Origin: Phytohabitans flavus
GTDB lineage: Bacteria; Actinomycetota; Actinomycetes; Mycobacteriales; Micromonosporaceae
DNA: 64,000 nt
Assembly (NCBI RefSeq): GCF_011764545.1
Contig: NZ_AP022870.1
Location: forward strand, 1,534,001 to 1,598,000
Direction of reading: 5' to 3'
Of the stretch, positions 27,981 to 37,624 are shown one piece after another; positions within the stretch are counted from its first letter, which is position 1, and each line of letters begins with the position of its first letter. The position numbers were made by a program, and so were the translations under genes. A model generated the notes under the pieces. That model did not search any database. It was not told the origin of the DNA and was given only the letters and a program-made list of their open reading frames with translations.

Positions 27981-28085
27981 TCACGCGATCTGGCGGAGGT
28001 CGTTGCCGTAGTCGAAGATGATCCGTGGCCGGGCGCCCAACGCCCGCGCGTGTCGGCTCAGAGGTGGCGACTTCGTTGACGTCCA
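27981..28085 (-). pseudogene. Short coding relic, possibly urocanase-like
   Basis: The minus strand ends with ARALGARPRIIFDYGNDLRQ, IA-stop. The core resembles the FDYGNNIRQ motif in the middle of urocanate hydratase (HutU), but only some 30 residues remain between the IS630 element and the ABC permease gene. A weak assignment. Confidence 0.25.
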
Positions 28086-28129
28086 GGTCGCCGCAGCCGA
28101 GATCGCCGTTTTGTGCCACCCTGAGCCCG

Positions 28130-30577
28130 TCAGTCGAGGCCGCCTCGGGCGGGTAGGGCTGAGCCGGGTGCCGCCGACAGCCATCCGGTGGTGGTGGCGA
28201 CCACGGGCAGTCCGAAGAGGAGGATCGCGAGGTTGGCGACAGGTATGTCGTGAAGCGCGTCGAGGTCGGTGCGGAAGACCGCGAGCAGCGCCAGGTGGGC
28301 GCCGGCGACGCCGAGCAGGGCACCCAGCGCAGCCAGCGTGCCGGATGTCGCTGCGGTGACGGTGCGCCGGACCCGCCGGGTGGCACCGCTGGCGGCCAGG
28401 ATGCGCATGTCGCGGACGGACTCGCCGCGGATCAGACCGACCGTGCCGGCGAGCACGCCTAGGGCCAGCAGCACCCCGGCCACGGTCGCACCGGCCCGTA
28501 GGGTCGCCGCGGACGCCTGTTCCCGCCGGAACTCGACCGTGAGGCCGGCGTCGGCGGCGATGGCCCGTACCCGATCGATGTCGTCGGGGTTGATCGTGTT
28601 TCGGCCTTGCACGAACCAGCCGACACGCGCTGGTCGCCACCCGTTGCGGGCGATCACCGCCGGCGTGAGCAGCGCGGTCGGCGTCGACGAGTAGCCCAGG
28701 TTGGGCAGCGCCGCGATGGTGGGGTACACGCCGCGGGCCGGGATGTTGACCAGCTCGATCTCGCCGGTGTGCGTGGTCAGCAGGTCGACGCCCGCGGGCG
28801 GCGCGGCGAGGCCGTAGATCCGCAGCAGCTCGGGCGTGGCGACGTAGGCGCTGTAGCTGCTCAATACCCCGTCTGGCAATCGGTCGTCGGCGATGCCGAG
28901 CTCCACGGCCGGGTGCCCGCCGTTGACGCCGGGCTCGGTGTAGGCCGCGACCACCGCCATGTCGAGCGGGGTGAGCGCGGCCCCGCCGATCGTGTCGGCG
29001 ATCTCGCCCGCCGCCGACTCGAACGCGGCGAGCTGTGCGGGCGTGTGGTCCGGGACCACCGGCGCGGGCTCCCCGATGCGCACCATCAGCTGGCTGCCGG
29101 CGAGGTTTCCGAGGGCGGCGGCGCGCCGGGCGGTGCGTTCCGCGGCGGCGGACCCGACGACCAGTGCGGCGGCGATCGCGAGGGTGAGGCTGATCGCCGC
29201 GAGCGCGGCGGCCGATCGTCCCTGGTAGCGGACGAGGTCGGTGAGCGCGAGCCGCACCGGGACCGGCGCCGTCGCCCGCCCGGCGGCGAGCATCCGCAGC
29301 GCCAGTGGACCGATCAGCAACAGGCCCGCCGCGACCGCGAGCGCGCCGCCGATCACGGGGACCGGGCGTGCGCCGCCAGCGGAGAAGGCCAGCGCCACGA
29401 CGCCCGCCGCGAGAAGGGCCACTGCCAGCGCCGCGGACCGGCGGGCCGGTCGCGGACGTGGCGGGCGCGCGGACAGTGCGCTCATCACCGGGGTATGGGC
29501 GACGACGCGCGCCGGCCACCAGGCGGCGGCCGTCGCGGTGAGCACCGCGAGGGCCATGCCCGCACCGACGAACTGCCACGGCACGTCGAACCGGTCGATC
29601 CGGTGCCCGGCAGCCGTCTCGACCCGACCGGCGAGCGCCAACCAGATACCGAGCCCCACGGTCGAGCCGGCGACCGCGGCGGCGACCCCGACCGCCGCGC
29701 CGTTGGCGAGCATGACCAGCCGCAGCTGCCGCGGCGTCGCGCCGATCGCGGCGAGCATCCCGAGCTGGCGTTGCCGGCGCTGGGCGATGACGATGAAGCC
29801 GGCGGCGGCGACGAGCGAGACCAGCAGCAGGCCGATCGCCGCGACGGCGAGGGCGAGCACGGCCAGCACCGCGCGGGATTCCGACGGTCGTGACTCACGA
29901 ACGACGACACCGTCGAGCGTCGCGCGGAATGCCTCCAGGTCGGCGCGGCTGCCGGGGACGAAAACGGTTACCGACTGCGGTGGATCGGCCGTCGGGGCGT
30001 CGACCAGGGCGAACTCGTCATCCAGGTCGGCCGGGTTCTCGACCAGCCCGACGACCTCACGGTCGCGGCCGTCGAGCACGACCCGACCGCCGACCGCGGC
30101 ATGCAGGGTGCGCGCGACCTCGTCGGTGAGCGCCACCTCACCGGATGCCGTGGGATAGCGACCCCGCTGGAGGGCGAGCATCGGCGCGCTGTATACACCG
30201 GCCGGGTGCTGCGCGCGGACGTCGATCGGGTCGAACAGCCCGGGCACCGGCACATAGCGGTGCCCCACCGTCTCGACAGTGTCGTAGTAACCGGCGACCG
30301 CGTCCAACCGGGCGCGCAACCTGGCCGGGTCGGCGCCGTCGAAGGTGAGCAGGTGGGACGCCGTGCCGAAGCGCGCGTCGCTGGACGGCGCCGACTGGTA
30401 GACAGCCGTGACCGCGAACGCCGAGCCGGCCACCACGACGCCGAGCAGCACCAGCACCAGCAGTTGGCGGCGCCACTCGCGGCGGAACATGCGCAACGCC
30501 CAACGGACCATGGCCCGGCGGGCCGGCAGCCCGCCACCGGCGCCCCTGCGGACCGGGCGGTCGAGGGTCGCGGTCAC
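28130..30577 (-). CDS. ABC transporter permease, FtsX-like (MacB type)
   Basis: 815 residues. One membrane helix near the N-terminus (LLVLVLLGVVVAGSAFAVTA), a large extracytoplasmic domain, three helices of a first FtsX domain (VLALAVAAIGLLLVSLVAAA and followers), a second set of helices, another periplasmic-type domain, and a second FtsX domain (LRAGATVAGVLLALGVLAGT, ILAASGATRRVRR). The double-FtsX layout is that of permeases exporting lipoproteins, peptides or drugs, or of mechanotransmission systems. It is the last gene of an operon with the ATPase (ATGA overlap at 30574-30577) and a PadR regulator. The substrate is unknown. Confidence 0.88.
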   Translation of the reverse strand: MTATLDRPVRRGAGGGLPARRAMVRWALRMFRREWRRQLLVLVLLGVVVAGSAFAVTAVYQSAPSSDARFGTASHLLTFDGADPARLRARLDAVAGYYDTVETVGHRYVPVPGLFDPIDVRAQHPAGVYSAPMLALQRGRYPTASGEVALTDEVARTLHAAVGGRVVLDGRDREVVGLVENPADLDDEFALVDAPTADPPQSVTVFVPGSRADLEAFRATLDGVVVRESRPSESRAVLAVLALAVAAIGLLLVSLVAAAGFIVIAQRRQRQLGMLAAIGATPRQLRLVMLANGAAVGVAAAVAGSTVGLGIWLALAGRVETAAGHRIDRFDVPWQFVGAGMALAVLTATAAAWWPARVVAHTPVMSALSARPPRPRPARRSAALAVALLAAGVVALAFSAGGARPVPVIGGALAVAAGLLLIGPLALRMLAAGRATAPVPVRLALTDLVRYQGRSAAALAAISLTLAIAAALVVGSAAAERTARRAAALGNLAGSQLMVRIGEPAPVVPDHTPAQLAAFESAAGEIADTIGGAALTPLDMAVVAAYTEPGVNGGHPAVELGIADDRLPDGVLSSYSAYVATPELLRIYGLAAPPAGVDLLTTHTGEIELVNIPARGVYPTIAALPNLGYSSTPTALLTPAVIARNGWRPARVGWFVQGRNTINPDDIDRVRAIAADAGLTVEFRREQASAATLRAGATVAGVLLALGVLAGTVGLIRGESVRDMRILAASGATRRVRRTVTAATSGTLAALGALLGVAGAHLALLAVFRTDLDALHDIPVANLAILLFGLPVVATTTGWLSAAPGSALPARGGLD

Positions 30578-31299
30578 CGGCTGAGGTCCTTGTCCAGCAG
30601 CACTTCGGGGCCGCTTGGCGGCGCTGTCTCGTCGACCACGCGGCCGTCGCGGATGAAGATCACCCGGTCGGCCCAGGATGCCAGCTGCGCGTCGTGGGTG
30701 ACGACAACGCCGGCGATGCCACGCTTGCAGGCGGCGCGCAGGATACGCATGACGGCCTCGCCGTTCATCGAGTCGAGCGCGCCGGTGGGTTCGTCGGCCA
30801 GGAGCAGCTGGCGGTCGCCGACCACGGCGCGCGCGATCGCGACCCGCTGGCGTTCGCCGCCGGACAGGTCGTCGGGGAAGTGCCCGGCTCGGTCGGCGAG
30901 CCCGAGGTCGTCGAGCGTACGGACGGCGTGGGCGTGCGCCGCCCGGCGACCGACGCCGTCGAGCTCGAGCGGCAGCGCCACGTTCTCCGTGGCCGACAGC
31001 CCCGGCAGCAGGTTGAAGTCCTGGAAGACGAAGCCGATGCTGCGCCGTCGCAACTGGGCGCGCGCGTTGGCCGACAGCCCGGCGGCGCCGACGCCGCCGA
31101 TCAGCACCTCGCCCTCGCTCGGCTCCTCCAGCGTCCCCGCGATGGTCAGCAGAGTGCTCTTCCCCGAGCCGCTCGGACCCATCACGGCGACCAGCTCGCC
31201 GGCGTCTACCCGCAGGTCGGCGGCGTGCAGCGCATGTACCGCGGACGGACCCGAACCGTAGACCTTTGCCACCTTCCGCAGCTCCAGCACGGTGGTCAT
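30574..31299 (-). CDS. ABC transporter ATP-binding protein (LolD/MacB type)
   Basis: 241 residues with Walker A GPSGSGKST, Q-loop FVFQDFNLLPGLSATENVAL, signature LSGGERQRVAIARA, Walker B LLLADEPTGALD and the switch His in VVVTHDAQ. The PTGALDS segment and the FNLL Q-loop are typical of the MacB/LolD class that energises FtsX-like permeases. It lies between the PadR gene (ATGA overlap at 31296-31299) and its permease. Confidence 0.93.
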   Translation of the reverse strand: MTTVLELRKVAKVYGSGPSAVHALHAADLRVDAGELVAVMGPSGSGKSTLLTIAGTLEEPSEGEVLIGGVGAAGLSANARAQLRRRSIGFVFQDFNLLPGLSATENVALPLELDGVGRRAAHAHAVRTLDDLGLADRAGHFPDDLSGGERQRVAIARAVVGDRQLLLADEPTGALDSMNGEAVMRILRAACKRGIAGVVVTHDAQLASWADRVIFIRDGRVVDETAPPSGPEVLLDKDLSR

Positions 31300-31868
31300 G
31301 CGCGCACCTGCGCCGGATCCGGCGCCGGCACGCCCGGCCGTGGCGCGGCGGCGCGTGGCAGCTTCGCCAGGCGTACGCCCGCCGCGTCGAGCCAGCGCAC
31401 CAACCCTTCCAGCCGGAACAGCTCGGCGTCGACGACCAGAGCGAGCCCGATGTCGTCGGCTGGCGCGTCGGCCTTCAGATGGGTGTAGTGCTGCATCGCC
31501 TCAATCAGTTGCCGGCGGTGGGTCTGGATCAGGTCGTGGACGTCGACGCCCGGCATGCGCACGGCGACCTGGACCTTGATGACCAGCTCGTCACGGGGTG
31601 GGGTGGTGGCGTCGGGCGGCGTGCGCAGCCACCGGTCGAGCTCGGTCGCGCCGCCGTCGGTGATGCGGTAGCGCTTCTTCGCGCCGTCGGAGCCGGCGTC
31701 GTCGGACTCGACCCAGCCTTCGCGCTCGAGCCGCTGCAACGTCGTGTAAACCTGCCCGACGTTGAGGGGCCACACGTCACCGGTGCGCGACTCGAACTCC
31801 TGGCGCAACCGCAGGCCGTATTCCGGCCCCTCCGTCAACAGCGCGAGCAGCGCGTGACGCACGCTCAC
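31296..31868 (-). CDS. PadR family transcriptional regulator
   Basis: 190 residues. The winged HTH reads MSVRHALLALLTEGPEYGLR, VWPLNVGQVYTTLQRLEREG, AKKRYRITDGGATELDRWL, followed by the helical dimerisation part (PadR C-terminal, VigA-like) and a Pro-rich tail. It is the first gene of the three-gene ABC operon and probably represses it, through the palindrome that starts 22 bp upstream of its start. GTG at 31868. Confidence 0.9.
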   Translation of the reverse strand: MSVRHALLALLTEGPEYGLRLRQEFESRTGDVWPLNVGQVYTTLQRLEREGWVESDDAGSDGAKKRYRITDGGATELDRWLRTPPDATTPPRDELVIKVQVAVRMPGVDVHDLIQTHRRQLIEAMQHYTHLKADAPADDIGLALVVDAELFRLEGLVRWLDAAGVRLAKLPRAAAPRPGVPAPDPAQVRA

Positions 31869-31889
31869 CGAACATCACCCAAGGTAATC

Positions 31890-31926
31890 ATACTGGGTAT
31901 AATACCGAGTATTATTGTTGTGGCAA
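31890..31926 (-). promoter_or_regulatory. Promoter and PadR operator of the ABC operon
   Basis: On the minus strand a -35 box TTGCCA (31921-31926) and a -10 box TATTAT (31899-31904) are 16 bp apart. Over the -10 lies a 23-bp palindrome (31890-31912) whose left arm is ATACTGGGTAT; the arms differ only at position 6 besides the centre. A repressor bound there would block polymerase, which fits PadR autorepression. Confidence 0.65.
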
Positions 31927-32736
31927 GACCTCTGGTGCCTATCGTCGCGGTCGAGGGAAATGACGGACGGCCACCCGGGTGGGTATTCCGGACCGGTAAA
32001 CCTGCCAGGCCGCGGGGACGTCGTCGTCTCACCGGCCCTGCGCGGCCTGCTCGCCGTAACACCGGCCGATGCCCTCGCCGCCCGATGCCCGGCGACGATG
32101 TTCATCGTCGCGCTCTGGTTGTGGCCCGACGGGTTTTGCAGGCGACGCTGCGGGACCCGAAACGTTTCGGGGGAGAGGCTGACAGCATCGCTTGCGGCTG
32201 ACTACGATTTCACGGACGGGCAGGCGTTCCGCACCAACTGCCCGCACCAAGCCAGCGGCGAACTCGCCGGCACACATAGTCGACGTCATGACCGCGATCC
32301 AGGACTCGGCCGAGCACGGCGCCTTCAGGGACGTCACGTCGACCTTCACCCGATTGGACCCACTGTCCGGGCAACACTGAGACGGGGCGCCCCGCCGTCC
32401 TCGTTGGAGGCGGGGCGTAGTCCGGCGAAGGCGATGGCGAGGATCCGTTCCTGGAGGTGTGCGCCTCGGCACTCACCCACGGACCGTGCCGGCCGGGGGT
32501 TGTGAACCGCGGACGGTGAGGCTGCGGGAGCAACGGTCCGGACCACCGCGGACATCGCGGCAGCTCAAATCTCTGGAATAGATCGTCTAAGTGCCGCGAC
32601 CGAGTAACGGTCCGAGCGCCTGGGCGGCCAGTGCGACGCCACGGGTGTTGAGGCGGGCGTGGTTTCCTGCGGAGCTTGCCATCCAGCGTGCCGACGCGTT
32701 GGTCCGAGCGCCGGCGGCGTTCCGTAAGCATGGCGT
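31927..32736. other. Long region with a possible oxidoreductase relic
   Basis: No intact gene. On the plus strand, 32255-32380 reads AHIVDVMTAIQDSAEHGAFR up to a stop, like the C-terminus of a Gfo/Idh/MocA sugar oxidoreductase. The stretch 32490-32575 vaguely resembles the leader of the Hsp70-like gene at 33330-33420. Otherwise nothing recognisable. Confidence 0.35.
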
Positions 32737-33292
32737 CTATCTGTCCGTGCATGATCTGAAGGCAGCATGACGGACGCCGACGGGGTCCTTATGGGCCGCG
32801 CAGATCTGGAGCGCGCCTTCACCGCTCTGGGTGAGCGGCTGGCCCGTCGTCGCGTCGTTGCGGATCTGTTGCTGTCGGGCGGCGACGAGCGTCGCCGCCG
32901 CCTCGCCTGGTGCGCCGCTGGCGAGCTTACGTAGTAGGTCGAGTCCATATTCGACGGTGGCCTCCGTGCTGGCGTGCGGGAAGTCTCGCAGGGTGGTGAG
33001 CGTCTGCCGCAGCGCCGTACCGGTGGACCTGTCGGTGCCCCAGATGTCGAGGGCTGCGCCCAGGAGGCGGGGGAGCGGCAGCGAGGCGGTGCGCTGGTTC
33101 GCCAACAGCTTCGTGGTCGCCGTCGTGTCCACAGTGGTCTCGGTCGCGGTGGGCACGACCGCCGGCGGCGCGCGCCGTGGAGCACACACCGCGCCGCGCC
33201 AGGTTGTGCTGGTCCATGGCCAGGAAGACGGACCAGCGCTGGCCGGAGGTCCCGTCGCACAAGCCAAAAGACTCGAAGCTGACCGAAATCAT
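32737..33292 (-). pseudogene. Unrecognised gene, frameshifted
   Basis: Two frames combine into a plausible protein: a head from ATG 33292 (MISVSFESFGLCDGTSGQRW, SVFLAMDQHNLARRG) and, after a frame change near 33180, a helical C-terminal part (RTASLPLPRLLGAALDIWGT, RQTLTTLRDFPHASTEATVE, LLRKLASGAPGEAAATLVAA). Codon use in both parts is typical for the genome. No domain is recognised. The C-terminus ends oddly (FRSCTDR), so it may also be truncated. Confidence 0.4.
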
Positions 33293-33443
33293 CTGAAGAT
33301 CCAGAGTTCATCCGGCTTTGCCCGCGCCGGCGCGTGTGGGCCGGGGCGGGGTGTGGAACCGCAGAGGGGTGGGGCGCGGGAGCAGCGGCCCGACCACAAA
33401 CCCCCAAAAGGATCTCTAGCGCCGTGGACCTACAGTGCTGCCC

Positions 33444-36400
33444 GTGACGAATGGCTTCGCACTGGGTGTGGACTTCGGCACCTCGAACACGGCGGCGGTA
33501 CTGCGCTGGCCGGACGGCATCGTCAAACCTTTGCTCTTCGACGGCTCGGAGTTGCTGCCCTCGGCTGTCTGTTTCACTGGCACGCCACCGTTGTTGGCTG
33601 GCCGGGACGCGATCAACGCCGCCCGGGTGCATCCGGAGGGGTTCGAGCCAAACCCGAAACGCTGCATCGACGACGGTGTGGTGCAGTTGGCGGGCGCCGA
33701 GCGGCCGGTCGTCGACCTGATCTCGGCGGTGCTGACCCGGGTCGCCACCGAAGCGAGGCGGGTAGCCGGCGCTGCACCGGAGTCGACAACGCTGACCTGT
33801 CCGTCCGGGTGGGGATCTCAGCGGCGCGACGTCCTGGCGTCTGCCGCGTCAGCCGCCGGGTTGGGCCGCCCTAGCCTTATCGCCGAGCCGGTCGCTGCGG
33901 CCAGCTACTTCGTGGAGATTGCCGGCGGGCGGATGCCGGTCGGGTCGTCGCTTGTGGTCTACGACTTCGGGGCCGGTACCTTCGACGCATCTGTGGTGCA
34001 GCGCACGCCCGACGGGTTCCGGGTGCTCGCCGAGCGTGGCTTGGACAACGTTGGTGGGCTCGACGTCGACGCCGCTATCGTGGCCCACTTGGGCGCCAGC
34101 TATGCCCGCCGGAATCAGCAGCTGTGGCAGCGACTGACCCTCCCATCCACCAGCGCCGACCGGCGGGCGGCGCGGCAGCTGTGGGACGACGTACGGGCCG
34201 CGAAGGAGCAGCTCTCCCGCACTGCCGCGGTCACCGTCCACATTCCGCTCTTCGACGAGGCCGCTACGCTCGGCCGCGAGCAGCTCGAACAGCTGGCGAC
34301 GCCGGTCATCGACCGTACTGTGCGGGCGACTCGGGCCGCGATCAGAGATGCCGGCGTCGAGAGCGCCACGATCGCCGGGTTGTTTCTGGTCGGCGGCTCC
34401 TCCAGGATCCCGCTCGCCGCGACCCTGCTGCACCGCACGCTGGGCATCGCACCAACGGTCATCGACCGCCCCGAGCTTGTGGTGGCTGAAGGCAGCCTGT
34501 ACACCGCGCTGGAAGCTGCCCCCGCGCCGGAAGCCGCCCCCGCGCCGCTAACCCAGCCCGCGTCGCTAACCCAGCCCGCGTCGCCCCCGCCCCGAAGGCC
34601 GCAGCACCCAAAGCCGCGGCTCCGGAAGCCACCGCGCCAGCAAAGGCAGCCAAGGTGCCGGCGCGTCCACCGGTACCCGGAAGGAAGAGGAATCGGCGGC
34701 GAGCCGTGGCGGTCGTCGCGGCGGTGATCGTCGCGGTGCTCGCCATCTCCATGTCGATCAACTACTTCGGTCCTGACGGTGAGCCCGGCCCGGGACCGAC
34801 CGGCGCGCTCGACGGTCCGGTCGACGACCTCGTCAACTGCGTTCCGCTGAACCTGGTTTCCTCCGACGAGAAGACCCCCACGCTGCACGAGCTGGCTGAG
34901 CGGTACCGGAACTCCGGTCGAGGGATCGACGGCCGGTGCGTGGACGTAAATGTGGTGACCGGCCACTCCGGAACTGTCGGCGACGCGCTGGCGGCTGGCG
35001 GCAAATGGGATGTGCAGGACGTACCCCAGCCGGACGTCTGGTCCCCGTCCTCCAGCGTCTGGATCGAGCGGCTGCGCAGTCTGATCCAGGCGCGGCCAGG
35101 CGAGGTACGGCTGCCGGACTCCGCCAAGGTGCCCTCGGTGACCCGTACCCCGGTGGTGATCGCGATGCCCGAGCCGATGGCCCGGGCGCTCGGCTGGCCG
35201 GAGGCGAAGATCGGCTGGCAGGACCTTGTGGCGCTGGCGAAGGACCCGGCGGGCTGGGGGGCCAAGGGGCACCCGGAGTGGGGCTCGTTCAAGCTCGGCA
35301 AGACCAACCCGCACTCCTCCACCACCGGGCTGCACGCGATGGTGGCGACCGTCTCCGCACTGCTGGGCGGCGTGCCGCTGACCGTGGAGGCGCTGGGCGA
35401 CCCCCGCGTGATCGAGGACGCCAGGGCGCTGGAGACCGCCGCCGTGCACTACGGCGCCAGCGTCTCGCCGTTCATCCAGAACCTTTACAAGTACCAGGCT
35501 GAGAGCGAGGACCAGGGCCTGTCGTATGTCAGCGCCATCGCCCTCGAGGAGCAGGTGGTCTGGCAGTACAACCGGGGTCAGCTTGTCGGGGTGCAGGATC
35601 CGAAGCCACCGCCGCGCACCAAGCTCGCGGCGATCTATCCGCACGAGGGCACCATGCTCTCGGACAATCCGTACGCGATCCTGGATGCGCCATGGGTCGA
35701 CGCCACGAAGCGGCGGGCAGCGGAGGCGTTCCTCGGCTACCTCCATGAGCCGGAGCAGAAAGCGCTCTTCCTGGACGCCGGCTTCCGCGACGAGGAGGAC
35801 AAGGCCGGGGAGGAGCTGAAGAAGGATCCGGGTCTGATCGCCGAGCCTGGATACAAGCAGGTGCCGGCGCCGGACACCGCGGTGACCGAGGCGGTGCGCG
35901 AGCTGTGGGACAGGGTACGCAAACCGGCCAGTGTTCTCATCGTGATCGATGTTTCTGGATCGATGAAGAACACTGTCGAGGGCGCCGGCAAGTCCCGGCT
36001 GCGCCTCGCCCAGGAGGCGGCGCGTCCGGCGGTCGACAGTCTCGCCCGCACCGACGAGGTCGGCCTGTGGGCGTTCAGCAGCCCGCTCGGTGACGACCGG
36101 GATCCGTGGCGTGTACCGGTGCCACTCGGGCCGGTGACTGGCAACGCCACCCGCTACAAGACCGAGGTGGACAAGCTACGCGCCGAAGGCGACACCGCGC
36201 TGTACGCCACCACCCGCGCCGCCGTGAACGCCTTGAGAGAACGATCCAGCGCCGACCGGATCAACGGGGTGGTGCTGCTCAGCGACGGGGCGAACCGGTA
36301 CATCCGCGACAACGACCTGAAGCAGCTGCTCACGGATCTGGACCCGGAGAACACCGACAATCCGGTGCGGGTCTTTACGATCGCGTACGGGGATGAGTCC

Positions 36401-36511
36401 GACGAGGCGACACTGACCGGCATCGCGCAGGCGTCGCGTGGCGTGGCGTACAACGCCCGCGACCCCCGCGCGATCCGGGCGGTGATCCAGGACGTGCTCT
36501 CCAACTTCTGA
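33444..36511 (+). CDS. Hsp70-like ATPase fused to a membrane-anchored solute-binding and VWA module (one frameshift)
   Basis: First part: Hsp70-family ATPase with phosphate loops GVDFGTSNTAAVL and VVYDFGAGTFDASVV and the adenosine motif LVGGSSRIPLAATL. It lacks a DnaK substrate-binding domain. An Ala/Pro/Lys linker follows, then a membrane helix (RRAVAVVAAVIVAVLAISMS), a periplasmic-binding-protein-like domain (about 350 residues) and a C-terminal VWA domain with the MIDAS start VLIVIDVSGSMKN. The two halves are in different frames: the linker reads AAPAPLTQPASLTQPAS and, after one added C in the CCCCC run 34584-34588, continues PAPKAAAPKAAAPEATAPAK into the helix. Corrected length is about 1022 residues. 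If the shift is real, these are two overlapping genes (to 34727 and from 34655). A partial paralog of the ATPase half is at 16525-17641. Confidence 0.75.
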
Positions 36512-37098
36512 GGCTCTACTGCCCGGCAGGCACTGGCGCCGTTAACTCGGGCGGGGTGAACGCGTCTGCAGCACGTACTGACTGAACTCCCAAACTGATT
36601 GGCGGGCTTTATGTACGGGCGCTTGAGCTCGCGCGCACCGCGGTGGGTTCACTGTCATGCCGCAATTCGGGCTCTGCGCGCCCGGAAAGCTCCGCGTCGG
36701 CGCGTCGGCTGACGACGGTTCCAGAGCCGCGGGTGTAGCTGCGACTGCTTGACGGGATCGAGCGTCGTCGTCCGGGGCTGGGAGGTTGAAGGTCTGTGGG
36801 GTCCTCAACCCGGCGGTGCCCTGCATGGGCCGGTCGCTGGCGGTGACCAACCCGGGCGAGTTCCGGGCCGAAGACTGGTTCGGCCCGCGCGGGCTGGAGC
36901 TGTCGCGTTTGCCCGGTCGCGCGTGCATCGAGGAGATGGCTGGGGTGCCGCGGGCGTCATCAACCCGGCGGCGGCGGTCGACACGCTCACATCGCTCTTC
37001 GCGGACGACGAGGTGCCGGTGGCCCGTTGCCCGGAGGCCGCACCGGGTCGCCAGGGCCGATCACTTCATCGTTCTCGCGGCGGCCGCGTCCCAGGTGC
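36512..37098. other. Region with possible ketosynthase relic
   Basis: No intact gene. Plus-strand pieces such as NPAVPCMGRSLAVTNPGEFR (about 36808-36870) and GVINPAAAVDTLTSLFADDE (about 36945-37015) are in different frames. The second resembles the C-terminal helix region of beta-ketoacyl synthases, so a deleted ketosynthase gene is possible, with low certainty. Confidence 0.3.
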
Positions 37099-37485
37099 TC
37101 ACCTGGGGCGAGGAGGTGTTATGAACGCCTGGTCGATGAGCTCGCTGCCCGCGGCAAGGCGCGCGGAACGCTTCGTCCCCCACTCGCCCAGCGGGCGCAG
37201 GGCCTCGTTGAGCGACTTACCGTCTTCGGTCAGCGAATACTCGACGCGGGGCGGGACCTCGCGGTAGACCTCGCGGTGGATCAGCCCATCCTCCTCCATC
37301 TCGCGAAGGTGTTGGATGAGCATCTTCTCGCTGACGCCCGGCAGCCCGCGCCTGAGCTCGCCGAAGCGGCGGGTGCCGTAGTTGTTTAGCTCCCACAGGA
37401 TCAGCGACTTCCACTTTCCGGAAACCACGTCCATCGCGGCGTCGATCCCGCAGATGTACGGCCCGCGCCTGGTACTCGACGTCAT
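37099..37485 (-). CDS. HxlR family transcriptional regulator
   Basis: 128 residues with the HxlR winged HTH: AAMDVVSGKWKSLILWELNN, RRFGELRRGLPGVSEKMLIQ, LREMEEDGLIHREVYREVPP, RVEYSLTEDGKSL. The CGIDAAM start keeps the conserved Cys found near the N-terminus of redox- or aldehyde-sensing members. It is divergent from two imine-reductase-like genes with a palindromic site between, so it likely controls them and itself. Confidence 0.92.
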   Translation of the reverse strand: MTSSTRRGPYICGIDAAMDVVSGKWKSLILWELNNYGTRRFGELRRGLPGVSEKMLIQHLREMEEDGLIHREVYREVPPRVEYSLTEDGKSLNEALRPLGEWGTKRSARLAAGSELIDQAFITPPRPR

Positions 37486-37509
37486 CGGACCTCCCAGGTC
37501 AAGCCCATC

Positions 37510-37525
37510 CTTACCAGAAGGTAAG
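37510..37525. promoter_or_regulatory. Candidate HxlR operator
   Basis: Perfect 6-bp arms CTTACC-AGAA-GGTAAG in the 139-bp divergent region, 25 bp upstream of the HxlR start. A related half site (TAGGTACTTG) lies at 37540-37550. TTACC/GGTAA dyads are usual targets of this family. Confidence 0.6.
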
Positions 37526-37624
37526 TATTGAACAAATTAGTAGGTACTTGTCGACACGAATGTACCCGCCAGAGGATAGCGATCGGCGCGCCACCACTTC
37601 ACGAGCGAGGCGAAGGAATATCCA

